This document shows positions 23,691-36,849 of a stretch of 64,000 bases of DNA, in pieces. The position numbers and the translations under genes are program-made. The stretch is taken from assembly GCF_921293095.1 (NCBI RefSeq), contig NC_060247.1, forward strand, positions 48,643,111-48,707,110, read 5' to 3'. The notes under the pieces are model-generated. The model was not told the origin of the DNA and did no database searches. It was given only the letters and a program-made list of their open reading frames with translations. Numbering within the stretch: the first letter of the stretch is position 1; each line of letters begins with the position of its first letter. The stretch is from Ischnura elegans (lineage: Eukaryota; Arthropoda; Insecta; Odonata; Coenagrionidae).

Positions 23691-26600
23691 AGGAAGTTAG
23701 CTTGTCGACAAATTTTGAGTTGTCAATTCACTATTTCAAGTAATATAAGTGCATACAGAACGACTGATTGCAGCTTAATCAACAGTGTTTGTGGTAATGT
23801 GATCGTGTGTTACTGAATATATTTTTGTGCAATGAAGCAATAGTTATTAAGTTTTTGTGTACTTGTGGCTAAGATTTTAGTTCTGGACTAGTTTTAGGTT
23901 TCACGTTACTTTCTTTCATGTCATCAAGGTTTCAAAATCTAGTGATTATGATCGATTATGATTACTGCTATTGTAACATACTGTGTGTAGCATTTGTCAG
24001 TGGACCTTCGAATATGCATTCCTTTTCTGATAGGAATTATCGTTTTATAAAACTCATGAATTTGTTTATAAATTGAGATAAATCATCGGTGTGAAGAGAA
24101 GATATTTGATGTTACAGGATAGTGTTTCTTTTCCTTGTTCCTTGCTCCTATTGGATCATAAATGTATACAATTTGTGTAACGAAGCATACAACGAGGAAA
24201 CCTTATTAATTTTCAATGTCCATTGGGTATTGAACGAAAGTTGGATGGGTAAAAAGTTGGTTGGATCTCCACGATTTCGACGATTATTTGCAAGTTAATG
24301 GTAACGAAGCTCTTCCTCTTGAAAGTTGGCGAATAAGGGATCTTAATAACAATATGTAAATGTTCAACGACAGAAGTCCGCGCAAGATTTAGATTTCCCA
24401 AAAAAAAATGGTGAGAGTTTTCATCATCCCCATAGCTTCGACCCCACACCTTAGCATTCTTTAACTGCCAGTGCCAGTAGCAATTTAGACATTAGTGTTT
24501 CTACGATTTGTAGCCATTTGTTGTTTTTAAGTTGGTAAAATTATTAATTGCTGGATATCACATTATGTTTGGTGGTGCATATGGCGTTAAAAATCTAGAA
24601 GAATTTTTATTTCACTTCACATGTCTTGTCCTAGGTTGTTTGTGGTGATTTATTCAGAATTATTCTATCAAAAATATCAACGTTTGTTAAGGTTAGTTTT
24701 TTTAATGGGTACCTATTTAAATACACAGGATATTTTCACTTATTCAGTAGACTTGAATCTATTGTGATATAATATAACCAGGTTATAGCATGCAGCTCAC
24801 CCACCCTCTCATCCACTGGGTAGGTATGCCAGTTGGTTATTGAGAGTACAATTGACATTTACATAAATTTCACATTTTCCTAAGTATGTACTTAATGTTC
24901 AGGAAAGCATTTAGTGTACAATTTTCTATTTCACACCTTTTTTTGATTATTTGAAACCTACATCGCTGTCTATGACGCTCCCTAGTTCATATGAATTTGA
25001 AAATATATGCTCCAATTTATGTGTGTTTTACACTCACCAGTCTAAAATGATTTGTAAAACTTCCTACTAGTAAGTATTGAGCGTAGTAATACACCTATGA
25101 TATTGCCTACCTTTACTTTCAGATGATCTGCTGAATAGAAATGTTTAATTTTTAAGTGTCCAGGGATTTTAACAGAGAAAAACATAGGAAAGCCAGAAAT
25201 GAGTCAGAATTGGAATATAAAACCACTCACTTTATCAAGTTATATTACTGAAAGAAAATATATGACCTATTTTTGCAATTTTTGAACTAACTTCTTAATA
25301 TGGATATTCCACTTCAATTATTAAGCCTGCAAACTTCATGTCATGTATTTATTCCATTTGAATATCTTTAAAATAAAGTTATGTACGAGGAATTTCTCTT
25401 TTTTTTAATATGGATAGTAGGGTATTATCTCATTAATTGATCTTATTATGGTTAGATTATTGTGCCAGAAGCTGTGAAGATTTGCTTAGATTATTTTATA
25501 AGAAATGGTACCTTATGGCCCATTGATAACAATGTATATAATACAATGTTTTCACTTTTCAAAGCTGTTGAGGTAATCACTCATCTACAAAAGAAATGTG
25601 AATGGACCTGGGTTGCTAATTGAGGATTGCCATATCCATGAAATTCTTTTTGAAAATTGCGGACTGAAGTACATGTGATTGTCAGTGACCTTTGGAAAAA
25701 TATTTCTCCAATCCTCGATTAAACTTAAGCTGATCGCATAATTTTAATAGATGATATAGGCCCCGAGTCATTAATCTATGCAGTTGATCAACATTTTATA
25801 GCACAATTATGTATATTTTGTTTATTGGTTCCTTTGAAGAAATATTTTATAGTGAATAATAGCCATTTTAACATCCACCCTGATGGTTCACTATCTCCAA
25901 TTTAGAAAAAAAATTATGTAAAGAATTCAGTTAACCATGTTTCTTCCATTGTACTAATGATTGCTCCATTAAATATGACTGCATCAATATATTTTGTCCT
26001 CCTTATTGAGCATAGATAGCTGATACTAAGCAGAGTCGTCTGCTGCCCTGGTTAAACGTCAAAGAGATTATAAAGGATTAACGTTGAGGAAGATGGTATA
26101 GGTGTGGCTAGGATGAACAAAAATAGTACATGGTTAGCAATTTATTGGTCCATTTTGTTGGATTACATGTGTGACTGTACTAGCATGAGCAAAAGTGCAC
26201 TTCAAGCATTGTGGTAGCTAAAGAATGTATGATATGTACTTAGATTTGTAAGACATGGGTTTGTATATGCCTCAAATCTTAGCCATAGCTCATGGTTGTT
26301 GAATTAATATTTACTCAGCTAACTCAAATTACCCATGAGTCTTTTGACAATCAATAATGATCATGCTTATCGTCAATAATGCTAATTTTCTGCATGGCTT
26401 ATTTCTTTTCTGTGCTTTTAACATTTAAACTGCTTGGTTAACTATTATTATCACTTTAAATAGAACATGAGTATTATGCTCACAAGAGTGCAGTTAGTTT
26501 GGTCTCCATAATTGGAGGGGCTGGCTGTGCATTTTTGTAAATCATAGACAAGATTTCTGATTCAATAAGTAGTTTGGAAAATCTAGTTATTTCTATTTAT

Positions 26601-26853
26601 TTAAACTAGATTTTGCAATCAACATACTGAGTATAATCATCGGTATTGAATTGAAATAACATACATAAACAAATCTAAAAGAGTATAAAATTATAACTGG
26701 AGGCAAAATGAACATTTCTTAAGAGAGACAATTTATTTTAAAATATCAGATATTGTTTTTATATAATACATTTTTTTGGCTGAGGTATTACCGGTCGTGG
26801 AAGGTGGTAAATCATGTTCTGACTAGTTCTGAAAGGTTCTTTGGCTAGTGGCT
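23691..26853. other. Gene-free AT-rich interior of the giant element
   Basis: This is unique sequence between the right array and the 26.9-kb duplication. It is AT-rich, with short open frames only (longest seen about 78 codons). I looked for a Harbinger nuclease or Myb/SANT-like reading frame and saw none. Nothing else can be assigned. Confidence 0.5.
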
Positions 26854-27213
26854 GAGTGCAGGGTGGCAGTGATGCTGGTAAGAGTACCGATGAAGGTGTA
26901 TCAGTAGGTATTTTGTTAGCTGTAGATGATGTTGATGAATTGAGAATGGTAGTTGTGGTATTTTAAAGGGATGGAGCTCCTTTTTCATTAGCTTCATCAT
27001 TAACTATGGCTCTCTTTGTGGGTGGATGGAGGTAATGGTTGGTGGGTAGTGTTCAGAGTTTTTAGCTTTGGTTGGTGGCTGAAGTAGAGTGCAGGGTGGC
27101 AGTGATGCTGGTAAGAGTACTGATGAAGGTGTATCAGTACATATTTTGTTAGCTGTAGACGATGTTGATGAATTGAGAATGGTAGTTGTGGTATTTTAAA
27201 GGGATGGAGCTCC
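26854..27213. repeat. Direct duplication, ~127-bp copies at a 233-bp offset
   Basis: The segments 26854-26980 and 27087-27213 are nearly identical, sharing GAGTGCAGGGTGGCAGTGAT at the start and GGGATGGAGCTCC at the end, and are offset by exactly 233 bp. On the minus strand one frame reads a Ser/Thr/Pro-rich peptide in both copies (for example TTTTILNSSTSSTANKI), broken at the same in-frame TAA in each. This suggests a decayed low-complexity coding region that was duplicated after the stop arose. No family is recognised. Confidence 0.75.
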
Positions 27214-27385
27214 TTCTTTTTTTGATGCCAGCCATTGTATGAAAGTCAGCTCACATGTGAATGCAATGCAAAATATTAATCAAATAAAATAATTAACAAC
27301 TTTTGAGAAAAGAACTTTAAGACTAAAAATATGATAATGCAATTTGAGTATTGCATCTCACTACTAATATCATTATGTACATCAA

Positions 27386-27589
27386 CAGGGGCGGATCTAG
27401 GATTTCTTTCTGGGGGAGGGGGTCACAACCAAGGCTGTGTCCAGGATTTTGTTCTGGGGAGGGGGGCACAAGGATATCTCACAAAACAAAATGAACACAA
27501 TGATAATGGGACCGTATTAAAATCTTCCTTATTTTTTAAGGGCCTGGGGGGGGCGTGAGCCCCCACTCGAATGAGTACATCCACCTATG
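27386..27589. mobile_element. hAT-type MITE related to the 13.7-kb copy, degraded
   Basis: It starts CAGGGGCGGATCTAGGATTT and ends in a worn ATCCACCTATG. The interior shares the 'aatgataatgggaccgtatt' block and the G-rich flanks with the element at 13744-13902. It contains an extra internal copy of the 'CCAGGATTTTGTTCTGGGG' segment, so part of the left end is duplicated. Possible target duplications (TACATCAA / TACCTATA) match at only 5 of 8 positions, so the right border is uncertain. Confidence 0.65.
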
Positions 27590-28485
27590 TACCTATATCA
27601 ACTATATTATCACTATCCCCTGTATTTGGGATGTGGTATGAAATGCATGGCACTGCAATCTCCAGCAAGGGATCAGTAGTCGGGGGATTGGAGTAAGGCC
27701 CTCCACAAGTGCCCATTCTCTCCTGCGTCTACTTTGCTAAGGTGGCCTTCCTTCGAGCTGTTATATTCTCCCATGCTTTTATTTTGGCTGGCAGACATCA
27801 CGCTAAGGCAAAAACGAAAATCAATCCAATGGACATTCTTGTTATAATGCATTTAGGACCATACAATAAGAAAGGAAAACGAATGTTTCATATATCATTA
27901 TTTACACCCCATCACTTGCATATTAACTTAAGTGAGTGTTCAGTATGCATTATTCATCAATATAATAATGTTAAACTGATCGTAACGTAGTTCATCCATC
28001 CGCTTTTCATAATTACATCTCCCAAGACTTAATTTATATTTTTTCTTTTCGTCTCGGCTATTGGAATCGATTATAAAACATTTACAAACATACCCCATGA
28101 ACGCAACTGTGCGCATTAAATTCCTCTGCTAGCTTCATCCAGCTTTTGTTTTAGCTGCTGATGTTTGCGTATCAATTTTGTTATTTTCTAACGTTGATTT
28201 ATATTTGAAAACCAAAGAAATGACGAAAACCTAGCCCTGTTGGACATTTTTATTTACAATCAGATTTGCCGCTGATTATTATCGCTCGTCATTTTTTTGG
28301 TGTAAATACGTCATAGTAACTAGCAATCCCCAGTTACTTGTAACGATACTGGCCCTCAAATGAGTGGAGTGTGAGTGTGTTCTTGGAATACCGATCAACA
28401 ATCACACTCATTCTGAGAATGAGTGATCACTCGAATGAGTACGAGTGATCACTCGGAGTGAGTGACGTTCTGGAATATGGCCCTT

Positions 28486-28749
28486 AAACTTTGAGCTTAC
28501 ATAAACGAGAGCTTTCAGAGAGTATAAAAACTACGCTTGCGCAATCTCACCCATTTTGAGATAATGTAATTTATGTATGCACCCGGTGGGTGAGACACTA
28601 GCACAATATATTCCAATAATTCGTACTTTCATGGGCCACACAATATTTCCCATCACTGAATACTATGTATGACCCCGGTGGGAGACACTAGCAAAATATA
28701 TCCAAATAGCTCGTAGTTTCACGAGCGGATCGCGGGTTGCCGAACCCTG
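28486..28749 (-). mobile_element. Terminal fragment of an older hAT element
   Basis: Read on minus, the fragment begins CAGGGTTCGGCAACCCGCG, which resembles the CAGGGGTCGGCAACC-type terminus known in hAT transposons. Inside it is an imperfect internal duplication around a CACCGGG-TGCATACATA box (about 28575-28640 and 28660-28725). The giant Harbinger-type element ends directly next to it, so that element may have inserted into this hAT copy. No matching second end was found, so the fragment is truncated. Confidence 0.5.
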
Positions 28750-28769
28750 CTCTAGGGGAATAACTGGCG

Positions 28770-29160
28770 CGCCTAGAGAAACAGCGAGAAGCTAGACTGG
28801 GCTACGGCCGCTCGCACACAGTGGAACGCAGGTCCTCGACCTCGCCGCACGACCCCAATCAGGGTCGACAAGAGTGCACCGCGAGAAGGGTCGTTTGAAA
28901 AATATTCTCGCGGAAGGTCTGGTCACTGGCCCCTCTGCACACCCTCCCCCTTGACCGCCAATGATTCGTGTGTATTTCGATGCGAGCGAGTATCGATCGA
29001 TATATGATCGATGACGAGCTCAAAACGCGAGTCGGAAATTGGCGCAGAAAAAAAATTCACCGCCAGAGCCACGCAGTGAAGTACTGGTCTGGGAACATCC
29101 AAGTGCAATTTGCGAGCCGCAAAACTGCGACGCGCCAGAGTTTAGAGGGATCGGACAACT
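28770..29160. other. CpG-rich patch in AT-rich DNA
   Basis: CpG dinucleotides and words such as GGCGCGCC, CGGCCGCTCG and TCGCGG are frequent here, unlike the flanks. It could be an alternative promoter or enhancer of ASAP, or a remnant of a GC-rich transposon. No exon signature was seen. Confidence 0.35.
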
Positions 29161-29526
29161 CCCAATTAGCGTGGAAATTTCCAATCCAAACTGTTTTTAA
29201 CTAGTTAAAACTATAAATAATCAGGTTCACATAGATTCAAAACGATAAAACTACAACTTCCAAATCACTACCATGGGCAGCCTACATAAAATACTCAAAA
29301 GCTTTGGAATATATAGAAGTCCCTTTCCAGATTCCAGCGCTAATACTAAGCCGGAGTAGATATTTAATTCATTACCCCTATGTCGCCAGTTATTGTCCAC
29401 AAATTAATTGACTGAAATTATAAAGTAATATTAAAAATTTATAATAATATAATGAAATAATAAATCATAAAACAACTCACAAGAGAAGAAAGCAGTGAAT
29501 AAACCACAGCTTGTACGTTTCACTTA

Positions 29527-29552
29527 CCCCCCCCCCCCCCCCCAAAAAAAAA
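29527..29552. repeat. C17 followed by A-run
   Basis: Seventeen C (29527-29543) run directly into a stretch of A. A homopolymer junction; length is prone to sequencing error. Confidence 0.8.
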
Positions 29553-31520
29553 CTTTTTTAATAAGACGATATAAGTCCAAGAAAATTGAAGAAGGAAACT
29601 GAAGTAGCTGCAGAGTTTTTATTATGTACCTATTCGTGTGAAAATGTGCACATCATTTATTTTTGTAGCAATCCAATAAATCTTAATAAATCAATTTTGA
29701 CCCGTAGTCTTGAGGAGCACGATAGAAAACACCATTTAAGTAATCATTATCGCACAGATTTTTTATTGAGTACGAGCTAATGCATAAAATATTACAACAA
29801 ACTTTCCCAAGAAAAATGAACTACTTGCTCATTTCAATCTACAAAAATTGCTAATTATTCTTGATGCCGTCACAGGGCAATTAAAAAATCCAATAATGCT
29901 GCAATGCAAGCTAAAAATATTAAACACAATTTTTATGTAGCTTCCATAGCCAGAGGATAAGTAAAGCTCAACTAGTCATTACATACTCATAAGGAAAACA
30001 CTGTTATGGAATTATATCGACGTAGTGGTCAAAATTATTACCATAGGCTCTTAAATCTGAGGGTTACCATAAATCTATCACGAAATATGAGGCCGGAAGT
30101 TCAACATCCTTAGCAAACACTTAAAAGGAGACGCTTGTTCTCCAGTTATCGAATTCCAATGCATAAGGAGGAAGCGTAAATAACAAAAGGCATTGCCTAG
30201 CTAAAAGTCGTCATGTACGTGAAGGATTTCGCCCCCTGCGAAAACGGAGGGAGAGACGAATTCGCGAGCCGCCTGTTAACTCCGCTTCACTTTCACCGCA
30301 CCAAGCCCTCGATTCCGTAACTTTTCAGACTGTTTATTACGAGAGAAAACGAAAGTTGAATGCCAAATCGCTCACCTCCATACATTAGGCGAGAGAAAAA
30401 AAATGAACTGGCGTCGTACAATAACAATACCTACCAACTTCCGTCCATTCAATCGATTTGTCAACATTAAGAAACCACTAAAGAGGAAATACATACTAGA
30501 GAGCGCAAGATGGCTACGCAGTAAATCAAAAGCAGAGGACACTTGAAACTCAAACTTCCATATAGCTACCGGATATTGAAAAGTTAGCTGAAACTTAAGT
30601 AGAAGTTAGGTAAGAAAACAGCATTGAAACGAAAGGTAATTCGAAAATAATTAAATTATATTTTTTGGAATTTAATTTGTTATAATTATTATATAATAAT
30701 CACTATTATTGCGGAAAAGTGCGATACATCGAACTTCCACTATATCACGCCTGAATCGGCTGAAAATATTAAGAAAAGAGTAAACAATGTGAATTCTCAT
30801 AAATAGATTTTCTTAGAATCCTGATATTTCATTTCATTAATGAAAATTAAATTAAATGGAAATAAAATTACTGATTGAAATAAACAATATGAAAACAAAG
30901 GCCACAGCTGTAGTCAGTCTTATCTTATCCATCATGTCATATCGGAATTTGATATTTTAACCTTTCTTCCATGCTCAGCATCCGTTTAGCGCTCCTTCTC
31001 TACGGGACACCGCATATGTTTTCTCAGAGCACAACACAAGAACTAAGGAAAAATATGTAGTTTGAAGGTGGCTATGGGTAGCAGATGCGACACCGATACT
31101 TTATTATGAAAAAAAATTCAAATTTAAATATGAAAGCAGGGCAGTGGCACCCAGCCGGTCAATGGAATGAAAATGGGAGAAGGAATGGCACTGCGGAGAA
31201 CCATGGCCAACAGGTAAATACGGTAAATGTTCCATATAATGACAAAGACACAGAAATTACGTTGTAAACATAATGAATAAAAAATACAAAAGCTAAGTCC
31301 CTCAGGGAAGACTAAGATATGAAGTCAGGGAAGATAAAGAAGGACAAAGGGTCATAGGAATAGGACATAGTATACCGTTGCAAGGATTATAATATTAAAA
31401 TAGGAACTCTTGAGGTTTAGGTACCTTTTGTTAAAGAAAACATATTAGCCGAAATTTGGAAAAATTGAAAATTAATTTTACAATTAAAAATATATCTTCT
31501 GAAAGTTTTAACAAATAAGC

Positions 31521-31556
31521 CTTGAAAATGGGAAATAAATATCCGAAACGTCGGTA
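31521..31556 (+). ncRNA. Degenerate hammerhead-like motif (31.5 kb)
   Basis: A CTTGAAA box stands where CTGATGA is expected. It is followed by a weak GG/CC stem, GAAA, and a stem III of AC-GTCG-GT followed by A. The degraded copy is identified mainly by the GAAAC-N4-GT pattern and an AT-rich downstream flank like that of the 53.3-kb locus. Confidence 0.3.
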
Positions 31557-34500
31557 AATTTGTTTTTTATATAATATACGAGTACATGGATTGCATTCCT
31601 ATGCATTATTGAAACGATCAAAGTTTGATAGAGTGTATATAAAATCTATTTGTGACTTGGAAATTGCTAATTCAATGCAATAGTAATTATTTGAAATGTA
31701 CATGCACACAATTTTTTACCTTGTTTGAAAAAAAAACTCATTCGAGATTAGGTGCAATAGAAGAATGATGAAAATCAAAAGCATTGACCGATTAAGCAAT
31801 GGAGAAGTACTGAGAAGAGTCGGAGAAAAGAGAAGCGATAAGAAAACCTTAAGAGGAAGACAGTGTGACTTTATCGGCTATACCTTGAGCAATGATGACC
31901 TGATGACGACAATTGTGATGAAAAAGACGATTGAGAAAACGGAGAAGGAATACCTCGGATAAAATACGTAGGATATATGCTTAAGGATATCAGCAGGAGG
32001 AAATATTTAGGTGTGAAAATATTAGGTGATAGGGATAGAGAGAGCCATAATAAACCAATCTGAAGAATTTTGACTGTTGATAACGGTTACGGAACCAGAC
32101 CGCCTCACCAATAACCTCCTACCACCTTGGATATTGTCACTCCAAATTCAGTTCTGAAATCACGCCACAGAAAACATCGAGGCCTTCTTACCATTAATAT
32201 CACAGAGTAACTTATCCTTAAAAATAAATCTCATCCGCGAGGGAAGTAAAAATGAGTATATAATAATGACCTCATCAGTTATTTTAGCGAAATCTATGAA
32301 CGTAAAAAAAAAGGATTCCAAATTCGTTCAATTCAAGTTCGTCACCATATAATTTCTTTTCTGTCAAGCAAGAATATTTACAACGTTGACCGTGGCGAAA
32401 AGGTATTAAGACCAGTCCGCAAGGGGAATATTAAAATATTTGGCATAGCATTCTTCGGGACGCCAGAGAATTATAATTAAGTCTCACAAAGCATACACAG
32501 ACAATAAAAATTGAGTCACTTCTGACGGGGATAGCAACAAGTTCACCTGTGCACCCGTACTGATAATCTAATCATGTTAACACAATCATTGAGAGTAATT
32601 ACAGGATGATAAGTGAAAACTCACTGATGACACGATAGGTAAATCACCGTAAAACTTATAACAGTTGGTTTCCATGTCATCGTGAAACTACTTCCATACA
32701 CGCTACAACGCTTACACTGTAATTCCCGCATCATTCTTGCGGACAATTGAGTTTTACAGAAAAAACAACTTTATAAGCAGGATGAAATTGCTTACGATTT
32801 CTGAGGCAATAAAACGTACAGTGGTAAATTACACTCAGCAGTAGAGAAAAAAATCTCACAAAATTAGATTTTCTTAACGTATTTCTGTATCCTGAAGTCC
32901 GATATGACTCTCAAAACATCATATCACCGACAGTTTTGGCGCTAATCATTTACCTGGCCAGTTTTGATAACATATCTGAAAGTAAATAGTACCTAAATGG
33001 CAAATGGATCACGTTGAAGTAGAATACAATTGTTCACCACCAACAAACAGAAATATGAAAGGTAACGTGGAAGTTGGAACCAAACACGCACCAACATATT
33101 TCCACTATAGCAACTACTTTTCCTCTTCCAGAGAACTTCTCCGTACTCACGGTGAAGCATCCAGGAGCAGTCACCCATCAACCGAGCGTTTCAAATTTTC
33201 TGGACGCATTGTACAATTTATTTGATATTCTGATGAAACAATAATGAAATTAAAAAAAAAAACCTGTTTTATTCCATCTATTTTTTTTTAAAGGTATCGA
33301 CGCAGCGGCGTTATCATCGGATAATATCTGATGATGAATTTAAAAAAATAATAATAATAAAAAACTAGCCATACCTTTAAATAAATTGGTGGAATATAAT
33401 GAAGTTCTTTCATTTCATTATTAAAATGAACTTCCACAAAGTTGGGCTTGATACGATAGAGGTAATTCTGATGAAACCTTTCAACGGCAAATTTTGCGAT
33501 TTGTTGCATAGATGGGTAAATCCTTAGATGTGTATGAAGAATGTTTTAGGAAATCATGCGCACGTCAAACATACTATCAATGGATTTACCCATGGTATAC
33601 TGCTTCACAATTTCGAAAACCACAGTGAACCATTTCAAGGATCCTTGAATAAGTCGTATTCGTTTCCAGTTCATCCTTGAATGGCGAAGTCTTCGTACAA
33701 CCCGAAACAAAAATCCTCGAAATCCGTGATAGCCCACCGAAACTAATGGTCACCCTACACTGAATGTCGGACGTATACTCGGGGGTGAGCTCTACCCTCA
33801 CCCATTCAAACCATTTATCTATTAGGGTTCTATTACTGAGATAACCTTTTACAGATGTGGAATCAGAAACATACTCAATATGATAAACTTCTCAAGTAGG
33901 GATGATGTCATGATGAGATTTCATAACTTATCACCAATAAACTTCAATGCTATACTGAATATCAAACCGATACGATAAAGGATATAGGTGCTTTTAAGAC
34001 ATTTTGAACTTAATCTCCGGGTGACCAATTAAAAAAATTGAAATAAATACCCCTTTCCTGAACTCAATACTTTTATCGAAAGCGATATAATCTAAAGCAC
34101 GAAGAAGAATGCACTCTAAAACATTCTAAGGTATATCGGAAACTCTTGAGACTGATGAATAAGTTATAGATAATATAATTAACCTGTACACTTATAATGA
34201 AACAACATAATCCCTCGACTATGAATCATGGGGCTCGATAAAATATCATAATATTCAATTATTAGCGAAAGCTGGTAAACTAAAGATGTGTGCCATATTT
34301 TCTTCAAACTCTCCTGCAAAAGCTTCCGAAAGGCCATGGAGCAAGAGTAAATAAAAATGAAGACATAGTGAAATGTGAAATACTTGAGTATTCAGCATAC
34401 AGTGAGATTTGACGAATTGATAAATATTGAATAACCCCTAAATTTACCTAATATTTACCTATTGAAAATAAAACCTGCATGGAAAAATTAAATAAAGCGA

Positions 34501-35999
34501 TAATAAACAACAAGAAAAACAACCCAAAAATCTATAAAAAAAACTTAGCAATGAATTAGGCAATATTATCTTTCGTTTTTCGTTAAGAGTTGATCAAAAA
34601 TGCACCTCCAAACGATGAAAATGACCCCATCAGCTTTCAACAAGATCCAGGGAACAAACTGACGAATTAATAATGTATTTAAATTACCAGTGACCTTCCT
34701 GTTAAGGTCAATGAATAATGGCAAGACAATGAGAGATTAATCTCGGTGTAAATGGAAGCCAGGAAATCATACATTTCAAATGTCAAGGAGTACAGATGTG
34801 GAACGGAGAGGATGAAGAGCTCCACCTACCGATTTGAGTGGTGAAGATGCTATGGTCTGACGGGCAAACGAGTAATTCAGAATTCAACTGGTAGCTCAAG
34901 TCCCCTAAGCTAGGTAGACTTGCGAATCATAACAGCGTGACCAAGCCAACTTCGCTAATAAACAATACCAATTGCAACACACATTAAAAAGCTTAGGAAA
35001 TTCAATTCTGGAATTTAGCGTTCAAGTTTTCCGAAGGAGGATGTACGAGCTTTTGGGTTTATATCCTAAATTTAAACTAGTTCTTCCGACGATGTAGCTA
35101 AATATTCCATGCCAAATCCGTATCATCAAAAATGATGTTTCCAGCACGGTTTGCTTTCCTTTTAAGTAGGGAAGAGTTTAAATTGCACCGACCGTTTATT
35201 CGGCCACAAACCTTTATAGTAAATAAAACGGGCGTATGTTTAAACTAAAGACAACAAGTGTATTTCCTGTTTTTCTTGGCGCGAAAAATATCCCGGTTTT
35301 GAAGGAAAACAAAATTAAAGCCTTAATAAAACCGTGGAGGACAATTATTAAATTATGACCACGACTCAAGGAAAAACTAAGGATGCGTGAAATGTATAAA
35401 ATTGTCTGAATTAATGTAAGGATCACAATAGTCTCTTACACATATAATTCACATATGTATAGACTAGGAAATAAAATGCATACTACAGAATTAATTAAGA
35501 GTAGTTAATGCTGCAAAATAAAAGTCTAAAAATACCTTTTAAATAAGTACGGACAAAATCGGCAAAGGCCACACAGAATGACTTCTTCCTCGCATGATCA
35601 ACGCTATTATGGCTTAGCATTATTTATTCATGTTTATCTGGCAATCATAGGGAATATAAGCAATGACAAGAAAATGAGATTTATCTTTCAGGCATGGAGT
35701 GTAATTTTCCCCAAGTATTCAGCTGAAACGGAAAGCATACATTTCAAAATTAGCATAAATCGGAAGAATTAAAAATATCGTACGGCGGCAAACGACAAGT
35801 ATGGGGTAAAACTAAAACTCGGGCGAGACAACAAGGACGCCACAATTTTGGACAAACAGAGCAGATAAAAATTAAAAAGGAAGTTAATTTGTTCATCTTC
35901 ACCGCCCCGAAAACAACGCATTTACTGTTTGTAAAGAAAAAAGGCAAGACACCCGAGTTTGAGGAGCTCTAGTGTCTAAAGGAAAAAATAAATTTCAAT

Positions 36000-36300
36000 A
36001 CAACAAAAAGCATACAAGAGAGAATTTAATTCTACGTTTTATCATATACTTTTAAAACTCTTCGGCTCCGTAGTATTTCCTGTCCTTAATTTTTTCCCAA
36101 AATAAGTACCCGTTTTTTGCGCGTAAAATCAAGTTGCCCAACTTTGAGCGCTTGGTGTTCCCGTAGTTTTCGTTCCATAACTAGCAATTTTGACATAGGA
36201 AAGCTAGGTCTAGCATTAACAGTTTTCAGAAAACAAATTGTTTATACCACTAAAATTTATTGATTTGTTGTAGACAACGAAAATCTCTGCTAACTTCGGA
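36000..36300. repeat. Dispersed repeat, second copy of the 55.7-kb hAT-like fragment
   Basis: The blocks 'GTAGTATTTCCTGTCCTTA', 'GCGTAAAATCAAGTTGCCCA', 'CGTTCCATAACT' and 'TTTTCAGAAAACAAATTGTT' follow in the same order and orientation as their counterparts at about 55755-55935. Similarity by eye is about 70-75%. Neither copy has two intact ends. Confidence 0.65.
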
Positions 36301-36807
36301 ACCAATTTAGTTTTAAGTCCTTTACAACGGGGGAATAAAACGAATAACAAAGGTGGACGATCACAAACACCCATATACTGAACAGGGGCAACCAATCTAG
36401 GCCAAACTCGATCCCGGGATCTCCAGTTTGGCAGACATGGAGTGAACTTCGCCGCCACAGAGACCGAAAAGAGCGTGATGAAAAGAAAGAGTATTGTACA
36501 ATTTTAGAAAATACATAGTTTTCTCAAAATAATCTAGCAATAAATGTGTAATAACGTAAGAGAATACTGAAAACAATCTCAGATACATCTTAAAAATCAA
36601 ACACCGACGAATTTTACCTAATTTCGCAAAAAAATAGATCGATAGAAAACGCATCTCAACGCCGATGCTGATTCTTCAAGTTAACAAGATACGGGAAAAA
36701 TCGTCGACTTTTTTTTGCATGAGGGCAAAGCTAGCCAGCAGCCCGCACACACAACGCGAGGAACGGCAGGAGTTTTTGGCATGCACGCTCCCTAGGAGAC
36801 CCTTACG

Positions 36808-36849
36808 AGGGAAGGGGGTGTGGGGGAGTTGGGGGGGGGGGGGGGTTGG
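36808..36849 (+). other. G-quadruplex-prone G tract
   Basis: Runs of 3, 5, 5 and 15 G (the last at 36831-36845) are separated by short spacers. A second 13-G run lies at 37052-37064. Both are on the strand opposite to ASAP transcription and lie in a CpG-richer patch of about 36720-36980. Homopolymer length in such tracts is often misassembled. Confidence 0.7.

Larger units (their letters stand above)
11643..28483. mobile_element. Giant (16.8 kb) candidate non-autonomous PIF/Harbinger element
   Basis: The left end begins GGGCCATATTCCAGAACGTC and continues CACTC. The right end is its exact inverse over 24 bp. Both are flanked by TTA (11640-11642 and 28484-28486), the 3-bp target typical of PIF/Harbinger transposons, whose termini often begin GGG or GGC. 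Each end has a structured subterminal zone rich in CACTC/GAGTG words, and a second shared GGTATTCCAAGA motif lies about 70-100 bp in. No complete element is closed at either end alone, so the simplest reading is one element with all the intervening DNA as cargo. I see no HARBI1-type nuclease or Myb/SANT gene. The interior is mostly an inverted tandem-repeat array plus about 4.8 kb of unique AT-rich DNA on the right. Two unrelated terminal fragments in opposite orientation remain a possible alternative. Confidence 0.6.
28750..35999. other. No gene recognised
   Basis: Apart from the CpG-rich patch, the C17 run and the degenerate hammerhead motif listed separately, only short chance frames are seen (up to 78 codons). 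A moderately GC-rich spot lies at about 30230-30330. Confidence 0.5.

Noticed and set aside
27331-27558. 75-codon frame over the 27.4-kb G-rich segment
   Set aside because: It is the read-through of a hAT MITE with G-runs (many glycines) and not a gene.
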